Part shown: positions 10,775-23,842 of the stretch, one piece after another
How the letters are laid out: every line of letters starts with the position of its first letter
Position numbering within the stretch: position 1 is the first letter of the stretch
NCBI RefSeq assembly: GCF_010389155.1
Contig: NC_057762.1
Location: 7,303,513 to 7,367,512 of the forward strand
DNA: 64,000 nt
Direction of reading: 5' to 3'
Origin: Erigeron canadensis
Taxonomy: Eukaryota; Streptophyta; Magnoliopsida; Asterales; Asteraceae
Notes under the pieces: generated by a model
Databases searched by the model: none
What the model was told of the DNA's origin: nothing
Seen by the model: the letters and a program-made list of their open reading frames with translations, nothing else
Translations under genes and position numbers: made by a program

Positions 10775-13700
10775 TTAAAATCTTGCAGCCTCTTCTTCAT
10801 CATCATCTCCCCATAGCTGTTTTCTAGCAATTACAACTCTTTCTTCATTTAAGGAGAGAGCATCCGTTTTTGGTTCCACCTCTAATGAATATCCATCCCA
10901 TCTTAAAGCACCCAAAAACTTTCTTATGTGATCAACTACAGATGATTTGTCTCTAATGATGACAAACCCTTCTGGTCTTAGCATACGATCCATCTCAATC
11001 AGTAAATCTTCCACACTACAGCCACGGTCCTCGATCTCTGAAAATACCCTCCAAGCATGAAGCAGGTCATATGTGCGTGGATATGTTGAAAAAGATTCAC
11101 ACCTGCATGATGCATGCACATTAAATGTTTTTTGGATTATTATGGTGCTTTAAAATAGGTTGTTTTATTTTTATTGTTATTACTTTCTTCTTTTTTTTTT
11201 GGTGCTTTAATATAGGTTAAACTGAAAAGAAAGGTAGAGATTTCAATCTTCTAGTAATGAATGTGGATTTGGATTGTGTTTTATTAATGGGTAAAAATAA
11301 ATTGGCAAAACTTATAGATTTAGCTAAAAAGGATAGGGCAAACTGCATATAAAGACTGCGTCTTAAGATCAAAGGGGTCAAACTAGTTAATTTAAAGCAA
11401 CCTAAAAAGGATGAGGCAGATTGCAAAAGTCAGCCTCATGTCAGCACCGTGTCAAAACAGTGGCATGGGAACAGCACATTAAATCGGATTTGTTGAAAGC
11501 TAGTTACTTTTAATTGGAGAAAGCGAAGATGGTTACCAAAAAAAAGAAATTAAAACAAAGTCGATTATCTCTTAAATAGATGTATCGTACAAATAGATTA
11601 TCCTAGGCTCCTAGCAATCTTACAGTGTTCATGACTAACACATTAGTTATTTACAGCAATTTTAAACAACATAAAAGTGTTTGTGGTTCAACCCTGCCCG
11701 TACTAAACTAAAATAAAATTCAATTATGTCTGCTAAATGTCACTCATTTTACCACCTATAATTACAATTATAAAGAAAATGCATTTAGGGCTGAAGCACA
11801 AACCAGTCATGAACTGTTCCAATTAGCCCTCGATCATAAATAATCTTCAACTTAGAAGACGCATTTACTGGAGCAACATTCATCACCCAAACATCTTTGT
11901 CCTTGAGAGCAGCAGCAAATCCACCAAGATTTGAGTTCATATCCATCACATTTCTAATGGAATTCTTCTGTATAACAGATCTCATCTGCTTCCAATACTC
12001 AATCACTCTCTGATACCATGTGTTCTGCATCACATCATGAACATAGACCATATAACAACCAACTATCAGCATATGGGGAACATCAGCTTGTTTATTGCAT
12101 ATAGATACTTACAGTGTCTTCCTCATATTGATCGGGGCTAACACCAATTTCATCAAGGCGAGGAGGAGGCCCGGTAAGCCTACTTGGCCAAGGTTGAAGT
12201 CCACTTCCTTTTCCTTTGTGCATCTCTGTAGCATAGAAAGAATCAATTACATCATCTGCACATCTAAATTAATACTAACACTGGCTCATTTAATCAAAAT
12301 ATATCAGAAGGGGATCATCTTTTATGAGCTAAATCATTGACCATCAACTATTCAGAAATCAAGAGAATTATGATGATCTATGTATTTGATTGATAAAACT
12401 TTTGTTAGGTATGCAGGTGAAAAAACCATAAAGGTTCAATGTACACCAAATCCATATTGGATTTAGTTTTTCATTTTGCTAAACGTTAGGCACAACAAAA
12501 TATCACATACTAGTAGAATATGGAGTAATGCATGGCTTCATCTGCACATCCCAACTCACATCTGGATCATCAACTGAACTGCATAGAGGAGGGTTGGTTC
12601 CAGGTGCTCTCTTAAGGTAACAGCTATTACTTATCGATTTGGCCCAGATAACAGTCTGATCTCTCCTTGAAACAACTCTCCAACACATCCTTCTCAATAG
12701 GTCATGCATGGCATTCCATATTCTCCTATTTTCAGCATCATGTGCATACGCTTCCGGTGAAGAATACACAAAATAACCTCCCGGTCTAAGCAATCTATCC
12801 AATTCCAAAAGCAAAAGCCCATCCCTCTGAAGCCAATCTATCCTACAACGAGAACAATGAGCCATTTCAAACGATCTGCTTGGGTAAGGGAGTCTTTTAG
12901 TACCCAACACTCCTAACGTTGACGGAATCCCACGTTCAAGTGCAAACTGAATTTGATTCTGATGTACATCGTTTGGTGCAAGTGACATGGCTATAATACC
13001 TAACGGCAAAAGATAAGCCCCGAAACTCGCAACCCCACAACCTACATCAAGAACAGTTCGAATATTTCCACCATTGTTGAGTTTATCTCCAGGTATCTTG
13101 AGCATCTACACAACCATGACAGTTATACAACTTAATCACACATAATGGTGTCCCAACTTGCTAAAACAGTAACTACAAAAAAGCAATAAAAGTGACATCA
13201 AGAAATAACCTACCGACGCAATTGAAGCAATGTACTTATCAGCACCATTATGAAAATGAGTACCACCACCAGGAAACCTTATCTTTTCTCCCACCACATT
13301 CATCCAATTCTGATCAGACTTCTCCTGAGCAAGATGCGTATGTGGTATATTCGCCTTCCATACCTCATCTCTACTCTCCGGCCACCTTATTGGAAGCTGG
13401 AATGTGGCAAACAAACACACACTTAAACCAAGAAACTACAGCACAATCCTATGTCTACTTACTCAAATCACAAACTAAGGTAAAGTTTCATTCAAAAAAA
13501 AAAAGTCACTTTCATCGTTTTCTTGTTTTCACGTTGATTCACCAAACGTGTAAACAACGATCAGTATCCGAATCCTTCCTACACATTCTACCATAACAAA
13601 CTAACCACTATTATCCGGTATTCGTAAACTAACCTTATATCCAACAGGAGGCGGAATAAGGCAATTAAACCGCCTTTGCGCAGGGGGACAATGCCGCTCG

Positions 13701-14215
13701 TAATGTTCCATTAAACTCAAATTAAGCTTCAATTTAGACTGATATATAAAATGCCTATCCAAACAAGGTATCAACTCTGAATACTTCATATCACAAACCT
13801 ATACATATATTATTTCAAATTCAATTAACATAAATTAATATCCATTTATAACTTCATTATAATAATCACATTATAATATATATACATATATTATTTCAAA
13901 TTCAATTAACATAAATTAATCACATTAATTATTAATTATACTTACAGGTAGAGATTTAGGAAGTTGAAGATGAGGATCATCATTATCATCATCAAATAAT
14001 GTATCCAAATAATCATTATGACGTTTATTAGATAAATTGATTCCAATAATAGGATCCGTACCAGCATCATCACCTGGATTATAAACCGGTTCGGTTCGGG
14101 TCAAAACCGACCCGTTGTAGAAACAAATCAAACCTAGTAATATAATCAAACCTAATAGTACATTTTTCAGCGTTCTTTTACGGCGAATAAGGTCCGATAC
14201 AGACGTTGATTTCAT
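10775..14215 (-). CDS. Probable methyltransferase PMT (type II Golgi membrane protein)
   Basis: Seven exons on the minus strand: 14215-13946, 13798-13634, 13396-13214, 13105-12511, 12225-12113, 12024-11804 and 11102-10775. They give 624 aa in a continuous frame. A short basic N-terminus (SDLIRRKRTLK) precedes a single membrane anchor at residues 19-33, as in type II Golgi proteins. Hallmarks of the plant PMT/DUF248 family follow: SELIPCLD, LMEHYERHCPP, CLIPPP.GYK, FPGGGTHFH, the SAM-binding motif VLDVGCG at 224-230, and LGTKRLPYPSRSFE. Others are ELDRLLRPGGYF, RNVMDMN.NLGGFAAAL and TYPRTYDLLHAW. Relatives are cell-wall polysaccharide (pectin) methyltransferases or are needed for cell adhesion. 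The sequence looks closest to the PMT1/3/8/9 group, from memory. The exact substrate is unknown. An acidic stretch (DDDEEEAARF) ends the protein. Confidence 0.94.
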
Positions 14216-15544
14216 TTTATTTATTTATTTTTTGTTATGGTTATAGATACAGAAATATATATGTATACATATATAGAGAGTGAAAACCCTAGTAGTAAGT
14301 GTGTGAAATCATTTTATGGTGGTAGGAAGGAAGGAAGAAAGGAATCTGTTTGTTTTTGGAGTGGGAGTGAGTGATGTGGGAAGCCAGTTTTTTTCTAGAT
14401 TTGATTATTTTTATTTATTTATTTATGGCAAGTTGTAAGAACAGCCAATGTGCGACGTCGTTGTGTAATTATTTTATTTTGATTTTTTCTTTTTACGTTG
14501 GAATTTGTAATTTGTAATCTAGTGTAACAAGGATTTCAGTATTTTTTTTTTTATTTTTACTCGTATTTTGTAAACGTCGTGGTGTTAACCAAGTTAGTGT
14601 TAAAGTGTCCTCTCACCTTCAACACGTAGTAGGTAAAGAAACTCTCAATTAAACCGCCCGAAGGCATAAGGGACAAAATTTTACTCCTCTGTAGGACTCG
14701 AACTTTATTTGTGAAATTTTTTGAAATGTCTTTCTCATGTCTCAAACTCGAGACTTCTCGTATATGAACCATTGAACCATAATTGAAAGTAAAAAAAATA
14801 TACATGATTTTTTTCATGTCTCGAACTCAAGATCTTTAGAAAACCAAATATGTATTCATAGATTACCAAAGTATACAACATATACAAAAATTAAAGGGGC
14901 ATGCTATTAACAATTTCTTTCTTTTCCTTTTGGTCTATTGACCTTTAAGAAGGGCAAATGATAAACGAAATTCATCTCATTTGACCAAACATTTTTAATT
15001 ATGTTGTTATTTTCATCAGACTTATCACATCAAAAGAAAAAAAAAATTGTTTCCAATGTTATTCATCCCTTTGGACTCTTTTGTTTGTTTGTTCATTTCC
15101 TTCCCTTTTTATGCATGACCAATTGCCCAATTATTTCCGTGATTGTAGTTTTCAACTAATATATTTATAACCTTTGTTATTTGAACCTCTTCAGTATTCA
15201 ATGAGGAAAATAATATCATTGTTTTAAGAAGCCAAACATGGATAATAATGGATTTCAAATGAAAAGGGTGATATATCTACAACATATTTTAGCCATTTAC
15301 AACAAATATATATATATTATATTTCATAATGTACAACTGTATAAAACATGCATTGTTGTAAATATCTTAAATAATATTGTAGATTTATCACTCCCTCAAA
15401 TGAAACGGTCTCCAAAACCCTTATTATTTCAAACGTTATTATACCAATTGGTTTCCAAAACTCTACAGAGAAAGAGCCCAATACTTACAAGTTAGTCAAA
15501 TTAACAAAAAATCAAAATGAAAACGTAAACCTCAAAGATCAATG

Positions 15545-15610
15545 TTTGTTCTCTTTCAATCTTACAACAAAACAATATTTGTTCTCTTTCAATCTTACAA
15601 CAAAACAATA
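15545..15610. repeat. Perfect tandem duplication, 2 x 33 bp
   Basis: Two identical 33-bp units (15545-15577, 15578-15610) start tttgttctctttcaatctta and abut exactly. The perfect identity implies a recent slippage or repair duplication. Confidence 0.9.
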
Positions 15611-15689
15611 GTAATAAATTTAATTACCCACCAAAACAAAACTGTTGAGAGTTCGATTGGAGTCTGATTTTTGTTGTTCAAAAAAAATA

Positions 15690-15923
15690 CTCTTCTCCGT
15701 CCTATATTAAATGTTTTATTTTGACTTTTTGAGTATTTTTCTTTTAAGTTTAACCATAAATATTATTGTTTGTGTTATATAACACTTGACATAGCATAAT
15801 ATATAAATTGATTGAGTTTTAAATGTAGTTTTCGTTGATATAACTTTCATCAACTAATGTTAAAGTCGGAAAAAAAAAGACTTGAGCGGTCAAAATAGGA
15901 CAATTAAAATGGGACGGAAGAAA
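15690..15923. mobile_element. Stowaway-like MITE (Tc1/mariner type)
   Basis: The ends read TA|ctcttctccgtcctatatt and, at the right, aaaatgggacggaagaaa|TA, flanked by TA dinucleotides. The CTCCGTCC core and TA duplication match the Stowaway consensus (CTCCCTCCGTCC). Length is 234 bp with no coding capacity. Confidence 0.7.
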
Positions 15924-16679
15924 TAAATATTAATTAGTCTGACTTTCAAGACTGTTATGCTTTGAATACGTAAAATGACTTCACTTAATAATCACATGAT
16001 TTAGGCATCCCAAAAATTGAACCCGTATCTCTCAACTTCACATGCCAACCCAAACCGCATTGATAAAGGATGCCACCCTTTTCTCTATCTAAATTATCTG
16101 AATATTACTGGGCAGCTAAAACCACTAATTATGCTGACAACCACCGTAAAGGAGCTTCTGACCAGGCCCTACAGGTTCTATAACTAAGATTTTGAAGAGA
16201 GCTGATAGGGTCCAACTGTTATTCATCAATTGAAAACTAAATACATCAATAAAATCACGAGTTAAACCTGCCATTGACTCAATAAAGCTATCACGCAACA
16301 GATAAATCTATGTTTTATTTGATCATAAACCGGTCAGATAGACTTGTATAAAAACCTTCAGCTAAAGGAAGAATGGGTTTGAGTGTCACCCAAACTCTGT
16401 TATTAATGCATGCATTATCCAAAATGTTTGCATTCGAAGTTTTAAATAAGCAATTGGACAAGAAATGTTAATCCAACCTGCCACATAACCATCTTATATT
16501 TGAGATTATAACGCACCTATAACTTCATTGACGTGAATAACTATTAACTAAGCATTATGTTTACATGTAACTCTACATATCTAAATCGCCTTCTAGTAAT
16601 GACATACGCTACAAAACAATAAAACTAAAAAGGTAAGAAAAAAAAAAGTTGCAACCAAAATGTGCTAATATAAATCATT

Positions 16680-18402
16680 TCAAGAATATCCATTGGTGGT
16701 TTTCGGCATCTTTTTCTTGAAGTTAGAGATGCTGCATTGAGGACATATGTATTCTAATCCATCTGTCTTTGCATAATCCTGCAGAAACCAACATTAGTGT
16801 CACATTTGACTCCTCAATATAAAGCTGATTCTGGCTGCATAGAATAAACTTGTTACCTTAAAGGCACCGAGACCCTGCCTTCTGTCACAGCCAAAATGAG
16901 CCCACTCACCACATACCCCACAGTTCACCCAATCCCCAGCTGCACTACTGTTATAATTTTATAAAAAAAAAAAAAAACAGACATTGCATTAGCACGCATA
17001 AACACAAGTGCCTTACCAACAAAAGATACTAGAAACAGGATAATGTAACAACCTGTGACACAACAAACAGCATTCCCCATCTACATCATCATGTGCCAGT
17101 TCGTATTCCAAAAGATAGGTTTCATAGTGTCTCTTAAGTGTATTTCCAACACCCTATCAAATTGATGAATACACAAGTTAAAAATGATATCATACCAATG
17201 TAGATTACATCTCCATCAAGAAAATGAGAGATCACACATTTATATGTTCATGCAAAATACAGATAGGACATCCACAAACAAAAAATGTTAAATCAGAGTG
17301 TATGATTGAGAAGACCAACAGTAACCAAAAGGGGCTTACTGTCATTCTATTTGTAATTGTGTGGTTCCTCATCTTTGAGAAAACCTGCCCTTTCCAATTA
17401 ATTCCATTGCCAACATGAAAGCCACCTCTTGAAACCACCTACAAGAGGACAAAAAGGTAAATAATCCTTTATATGTTTATATAATTGGATAGACTAAAAA
17501 AAGTGTAGAATATGAGAACCCACCTCCCTATATAAATTGTAAAGATCCAAACGCTTTGCATTGAGTATCGCATCAGGAAACTCAGCAAGGCCGCCTTGAG
17601 GAATGAGACGATTATGTCCCCGCAGGATCAAAAATTGCATCACATCCTTCAGAAACTCCTCCTGAAAGAATATGAAAAGATGGAATTATCATATTTAGAT
17701 TAAAATTGGAAATAAGTGTTTCAAGTAATTATACAAAGCTGAGGCATCATATTTTGGATTGTGACTAACCTCAGAACAAACATGTATTGGACTTCTATCA
17801 CAACCATGTTTCTTCAAAGGAAGTGGATTTAGTGAAATTAGTTGTTTGGCCTGATATGTGCTTGATAATGATTTCCGATGCGTCACAGGAGCTAATCCAC
17901 CACTATTGTGCTTGGTTGAAGGCACATATGAAACATTAGTCTTCACTTGTCCTCCAAACTCGTGTCCATTTGTCTCTGAAATACCAGCAAAGGGTCGAGA
18001 TTCCAGGCGACGGACGTGTGGATATCGCATGATGACAACTTTTGGCTTCTGCCCAACACTTACATACCCGTTACCGGCCTCCATTCCCTTGTCTTCTTGT
18101 TTTCCAGTATGAACTGAACCATTACTACGACCCACTTCTTGGTTTGTAATATGACTTTCTCTACTTGGGAGAGGTTGTCTCACCCACAGGGGAATGGAAA
18201 TGGGAGAACTACTCACATCTAAATGGATATTGTCTTCTAGTTCTCTAGAGAAGAAAATCAATCTTTTCGCATCATCTTTCTCAAATGAAGCGACAGCCAA
18301 CCCCTGAACACCAGCCACACCAAGTGCAACAAAACTGCGATAACTAACATCTGGTGCTAACTGCCTTAAAACCTGATGAAGTGAAAATCATTATTGATGT
18401 TA

Positions 18403-18445
<43 letters not shown>

Positions 18446-21119
18446 CATACATTAAAAGATAATAAGCAACAAACCTGTGAAGCCCATAAAGGGACTTTCA
18501 TGGAAGCTTCAAATACTGTTGCTCCACAAGCTATTGAAGCAGATCGTCGAGGCTCACACGTAGACAGCTTATTTTCATCAAAACTAGATACTGCTTGAAC
18601 TAATCGAGTGTTCTTAATTACTTCACTTTTTATATGATTCTCCAAAAGCTGGAAACAAGTAAAAATAAAGCAACTTACATTTGGAAACCATAATCGTTTT
18701 TGGGAATAAGCAACCAAATGACAAACTAGTTATTACTGAGCACCTGATCATCAAAACATGTTTGTGCACTGCCGGATACCAGAAGTGAAATGTATGCAGA
18801 ACTACAAGTCGAAATATCACATCGCATGGTCACAACACCTCGAGAAAATGTCCCTGCTTGGAGAGGTGGAGGAAGTGCACTACAATACATTATCAGATAA
18901 TTTAGAGAAACCAAATGTAAATGTGCCTTAATGTAGTTGATAATGCATGCGTTAGAATTTACACATTAATATTATGAGTCAAGAAATGAAAATAAGCTAG
19001 CTGATACACACCTAACTCGATTGTGAAGTTTACTCCCACGCATCTGAAAACAACAAGTATAACTAGAGTTAGTACTCAACTAACTCAAACTAACATTGCT
19101 AGACCTTCTGTTTTGTGTAACACAAAATTCATGGAGTTAATCTTGTGTCCCATCCAGTCGCAATGCAAACACAATTTACAGGTTAATCTATAATGACGGA
19201 CAAGACATGTGTTAACAAAAACATTCTCTAGAAAGATACTTTGTAGCTTGCTTACTGTGAAATACAGTATCCATCATACTTACTTCAATACTCAAGAGAG
19301 CATTCAGTCCATCTTCTAATGGTTCCAACAAAGAAGCATCCTAAAGAAACATGGTACATGAGAAAACAAGTGACTTACAGAACTCTTTAAATGATGAAGA
19401 TAGTTAAAGTTCTTAGAGTGAAACAATAAGCAAAATTTGAACCTTCACTTACCAATCTGCATGCAGATCCGCAAACAAGAAACCTCACATTTACATCATC
19501 ATCATATATCTTAATTGCAGGAAGATCTTCGGGATATTTTTCTTCGTCATCTTCCCCATCTGCCTCGGGTGGGGGAACATTGATCTTTGGTGGATTCCCA
19601 AGAAGGTATGGACCCAACTTGCTATTATCTTTTTCAGCCAGCACAAGGTTGTTCCGTACACAGTATAGCCTGTATGATGAATGTGCAAGCTGGAAAGCAT
19701 CCCAAGTATGGCTAGAAGAGCTGCAGAACAGCAGATATAGCATTTACTAGCATGTTAACGCACATAAAAAATTGGTAGGAGGTAACTAACAAACTAATAA
19801 GGATATTAATTAATAACATCATATGTGCATAACTTGGTATCGAACAATCTAATCATAATAAAGATATTGAATAATAAAATTAAGTTCAATGTACCTCTGT
19901 ATCACAGAAAACAGTGCATGTCGAAATTGGCAAGCTGCATAACACAAAAACTTGTTCTTCCAATATATCACATAAGGTATCCCCTGCAGAGATGAATATA
20001 TGTATTAATGTATTATTACCTCACATTTGACAAATAAAAAGATAAGAGACTCAAAGATAGGATTTTATTTGTTGATAACAAAGTGTGTTTCCCCTTACCT
20101 TCAGATGCAATGCCTCTGCTACTTCTTCACTGTCTGGAAATTCCAAATATACCTACATAAACATTGAATGAGAACTACATCAAACAGATGAGGTAATACA
20201 ACCCACCTGAAGTGACAAGATTACACAAAGGTTGTTAACTTGTTGGTCACGATCTCAATTGCCAACTGAATCAATAACTACTACGATTGTTTAAAATATG
20301 ACAAAAGAATACCTCTAATACAACTACCCACACCGACTTGCCTGGTAATTTATACTTGTGTTACTATAATCATCCCGGTGATTAGTGACAATTGAAAGTT
20401 TCTACTACGATTGTGTACAAACTTGAGATAGGTCAACCAATGGGCTCTCATCATCACGTGACATCACTATTGTCCCTACTTTTTGATTAAAAGACTCAAT
20501 ACATTAAATTTTAATACATGGGCAACACTAAGAATGACAATAAACAGCATATGAATGATAAAAATATGAACCTTGCAAATTCTATTCCATCCAATTTATG
20601 CAATGTACTAATCTAAAGGCTGGATAACACATACATCCATACACAAATTTTGTAACAAATAAGAGGACGGTATCAAGTAACATACAGTTGTGGGCAAAGA
20701 AGAACCAAAGAGGCCTGGCAAGTCTTGTGCAGCTTCCCAAACAAGAGATCCAACTTCATCGTTTGGAAGCCGTTCTCCTTGGAAATATATAATGTTTGGC
20801 TCGACAGAATCCACAACCTTACGAAATTCATCCTTGGTAGGACTAATCAAAGTTTGAACCTGAAGCAGGCAAGCCTTGCAGATTAATACTATAAATTTTA
20901 AAATTATAGCTTAAATCACTTTTAAGGACACAAACAACACATGAATTATAATCAACATAGATATACCTCTAAACGCCCAGAAGAAACGATATCCGGAAAA
21001 GGGAATGTGGGTTCAAGAACATCATCATTATCATTATCTTTATTATTAGAATTTCTTGAACATAAAACAGCAAGCATGCAACATGGGTATTTGGAAGAAG
21101 TTCCTTGAGCATGAAACAT
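16680..21119 (-). CDS. ARID4: ARID4-like protein: ARID DNA-binding plus PHD finger
   Basis: Fifteen exons on the minus strand: 21119-20967, 20859-20686, 20152-20099, 19983-19895, 19720-19453, 19340-19284, 19043-19012, 18879-18744, 18648-18475, 18372-17770, 17661-17524, 17438-17340, 17153-17053, 16947-16857 and 16778-16680. The total is 755 aa in frame, close to what I recall for Arabidopsis ARID4 (At3g43240, about 750 aa). It begins MFHAQGTSSKYPCCMLAVLC, the family start. Residues from about 581 to 690 form the ARID fold (EEFLKDVMQFLILRGHNRLI ... FHVGNGINWKGQVFSKM ... LKRHYETYLL). The C-terminus is a PHD-type zinc finger: CCLLCHSS, WVNCGVWGEWAHFGC, YICPQCS. The expected role is nuclear chromatin or DNA binding; no reaction is predicted. 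Exon 7 is only 32 nt. A TA microsatellite sits in intron 9. Confidence 0.92.
18406..18444. repeat. (TA)n microsatellite in ARID4 intron 9
   Basis: About 19 consecutive TA units immediately downstream, in gene orientation, of exon 9. Confidence 0.9.
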
Positions 21120-21545
21120 CTTATTCTATTACAACATAAAAACACTCCCCCTTCAAAAAATGAAGGAATCGTATGTGAGGTCACCTATATAAACATTTAG
21201 TATATAACAACAATAATTATAAGAACAACAACAACAATAATAATAATCAAAAAGATTGAAAATTTAGAAAAACTAAGCCAGACCCAGATGAGGAAATACA
21301 ACCAATTGACAAACCCAGATGGGAATTTGAAGAAAGATGGTTCAATCAAAGAACCCTAAATAATATAATAATGAGATTTTAACAATATAAATATAGCCAA
21401 AAAATGTAAAAAAACCATCTAGATTAAAAATTAAAATAAAAAAAGGGTCAAATACCTAATAGATCAGGCAAAATCCAGCCTCACCGACAGGTTCAGAGAA
21501 GAGATTGCGATGGCAGTCGGTGTTGATATAGGAAGAGAATGAGTG
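21120..21545 (-). promoter_or_regulatory. Likely 5'-UTR with leader intron of ARID4
   Basis: On the minus strand a leader-like exon (about 21545-21455) ends TATTAG|GTATTTG. An acceptor candidate (ttgtaatag) lies a few bases before the ATG at 21119. The splice sites are visible but their use is inferred. Upstream sequence to about 21600 is the presumed promoter. Confidence 0.4.
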
Positions 21546-21950
21546 GTTGATTTTAGGGTTAATTAATCAGATGAAAAATATGCTGCCCTCTTTTTCGTGT
21601 GATTGCTTTTATAATTATTTAGAGTTTCAGCCAAAGCATCGAATGAAATGTGACCAACATCAATTATCTCGATTAATTAGTTATTATGGTCAAAATTGTG
21701 CTAGGCAAATATAGTTTGTGTGTTATACATTCATCTGAAGAAATATTGTTTCGCAAAGATTAGATTGAACCCTCGTTGTTTTCTTTCTTAATCTTAAATT
21801 CATTAATAATTATCAACGTTCTATCAAACATCATCAAACATATAATAATATCAAAGCAAGGTACATACAAAACACAATTTATAGCATGCCGTATAATCAA
21901 ATTTCATCATGAGAATATCAAATCCAATTAACAATATCATCATAGTTGTT

Positions 21951-22284
21951 AAACCCGTACGAGTCTCAACATAAAATGAAAACGAACAATTCGTTGAATG
22001 TCGAGTCATGAGTCACAAAAGAAATTTTTAATTTTCAAGTTTTTCATTTTATTATATTAAAAAAAAAACATAACTCTTTTATATGCTTTTAAATTTTATT
22101 TTATTTCAACAATATTTTTTTTATTTTTATCAATATATATATCAATACAATACTATATTTTTGCAATATATACATATATATAATTATCAAATATCATGAC
22201 TATTACGATTCGAGTCACGTTTTGAATCATGAGTCAAAAATTCAGATTTTGAGTCGAGTCAACAATAACGAGTCGATAACTATG
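21951..22284. mobile_element. Possible hAT-like element with GAGTC-word arms
   Basis: Inverted ends are CATAGTTGTTAA and, from the right, CATAGTTATCGA. Both ends are enriched in GAGTC/CGAGTC words (gtacgagtctc, tgtcgagtcatgagtcac on the left; gattcgagtcacg, gagtcgagtcaac, acgagtcgat on the right). No 8-bp target duplication is visible. It resembles the better-bounded units at 38775 and 56169 in design, so I list it as a probable relative. Confidence 0.35.
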
Positions 22285-22374
22285 AATTTGACCTAAATAA
22301 ATTAAAAATATAACTACATTAATGTCTGTGTGAACATGTGAAAATCATATATAAAGAGTGACACATAAATATTA

Positions 22375-23724
22375 GAGAAAATGTCACAAATGGTCCTTGT
22401 GATTTGTCATATTCGCGTTTTGCCCCCTGTGGTTTTTTTTTGTTGCAAATGGTCCCTGTATTTTTCATTTTCGTTACCAACAGTCCCTGCCCCTAACTTC
22501 TGTTAGTTTTGCCCGTTAAATGCCTCATGTGCAATGCACATGAGGGTACAATTGTCAATTTTGTAACCACGGGGACTATTTGTGATCAAAAGATTTCTTA
22601 ATTAATGATTATAAATATATATATATATATATATATAATATGTATATATTTTCTCATCTTTCTTCTTTGCCGTCGCCAGCTACTGAATTCAGAAGACCAA
22701 CTCAACAAAACTCAATGAGAATGTAACCAGATTCTTCCACTTCCTCAATTGCAACTCTTAAAAATTTATCATTTTTTTGAATCAAATTATTAAAAAATCA
22801 AACATTTTTTTCTTTATCTCATTATTTCTGATTTTATATCTTAAGGACAAATCATTCACATAAAATAATATATTTTCTTTTGGTTTCATCCAGCTTTTGA
22901 AACCACAATTGTATGTTCCCCAGTATAGATTCTACCTTTACATTACAACTATTATTTAAATCATCAATTCATTTAATGATTTTATAATTCTAATTAACTT
23001 CACACATATGATATCAAGATCACTTTGCATCAAGAGCGCGCTTACCGTTGTATGAGAAATCTATGCATTTTTCCGCTAGAATATGAAGTTTTGCCGGTAT
23101 CTTGATTTGCCGACGAGTTGCAATTTTTCTTTATTCATTCTTTTTTGATATTAACCCATTTTCCGGCGACTTTTATTGTTGGGATTTGAAGGTAAAGTAA
23201 TGTTTGCATTAATGGTTTTGTTAAGGTAGATTCTGAATCAAAATACCCTTTTTATTGAAGTGGGTTCTGAATTTTCAAAAGACCGGGTTCACCTTATGAA
23301 TTTTTCAGTTATGATTTGTATAGAATTTGATGGGCTTGTGATATACATACAACCCAATGCTTGTGGTATACATAGTTACATACAACCCAGTTTTGTGATT
23401 TTCCAGAGTTATGGTTTGTATATAAAGTTGAATTTGAATTATTAAAAATTAAATTTCAGGTTATGTGATTTGGGTTCTTGATAAAGATAATGAAGATGAT
23501 GATGAATGAAGATTGATAAAGATGAGAGAAATGATTGATTTAACCAATATACCCTCATGTGCATTGCACATGAGGCATTTAACGGCCAAAACTAACAGAA
23601 GTTAAGGGCAGGGATTGTTTGCAACGAAAATGAAAAACACAATGACCATTTGCGATGAAAAAAAAAATACAGGGGGCAAAACACGAAAATGACAAACCAC
23701 AAGGACCATTTGTGACATTTTCTC
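22375..23724. mobile_element. Non-autonomous Mutator-like element (MULE), 1350 bp
   Basis: A perfect 9-bp target duplication, TAAATATTA, flanks it (22366-22374 and 23725-23733). The long terminal inverted repeats are about 175 bp, beginning gagaaaatgtcacaaatggt and ending with its complement. They run inward to a near-perfect palindrome, cctcatgtgcaatgcacatg (copies near 22533 and 23554). A 9-bp duplication with long TIRs is diagnostic for Mutator-like elements. The core of about 1 kb has no transposase and no recognisable captured gene. The longest open frame (23260-23445) has no known domain. Confidence 0.93.
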
Positions 23725-23842
23725 TAAATATTATAATAGTGATGAACAATTTCTTCTAAATTTCAATCCGATCTCAAGATGAATATCTAAACAGATATAA
23801 AAGAAATTTAAAAGTAAAAAGCTTTTTTTTAATTGATTGTAA

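Larger units (their letters stand above)
14216..16679. other. Intergenic: PMT promoter side and ARID4 3' side
   Basis: From 14216 to about 14450 is the presumed leader and promoter of the minus-strand PMT gene, with a TA-rich run near 14255-14277. From about 14580 to 14850 there are short tRNA-like words (for example ggactcgaac, gaaccattgaacc) suggesting an old SINE fragment. A 33-bp tandem duplication (15545-15610) and a Stowaway-like MITE (15690-15923) are listed separately. No other gene is seen. Confidence 0.5.
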
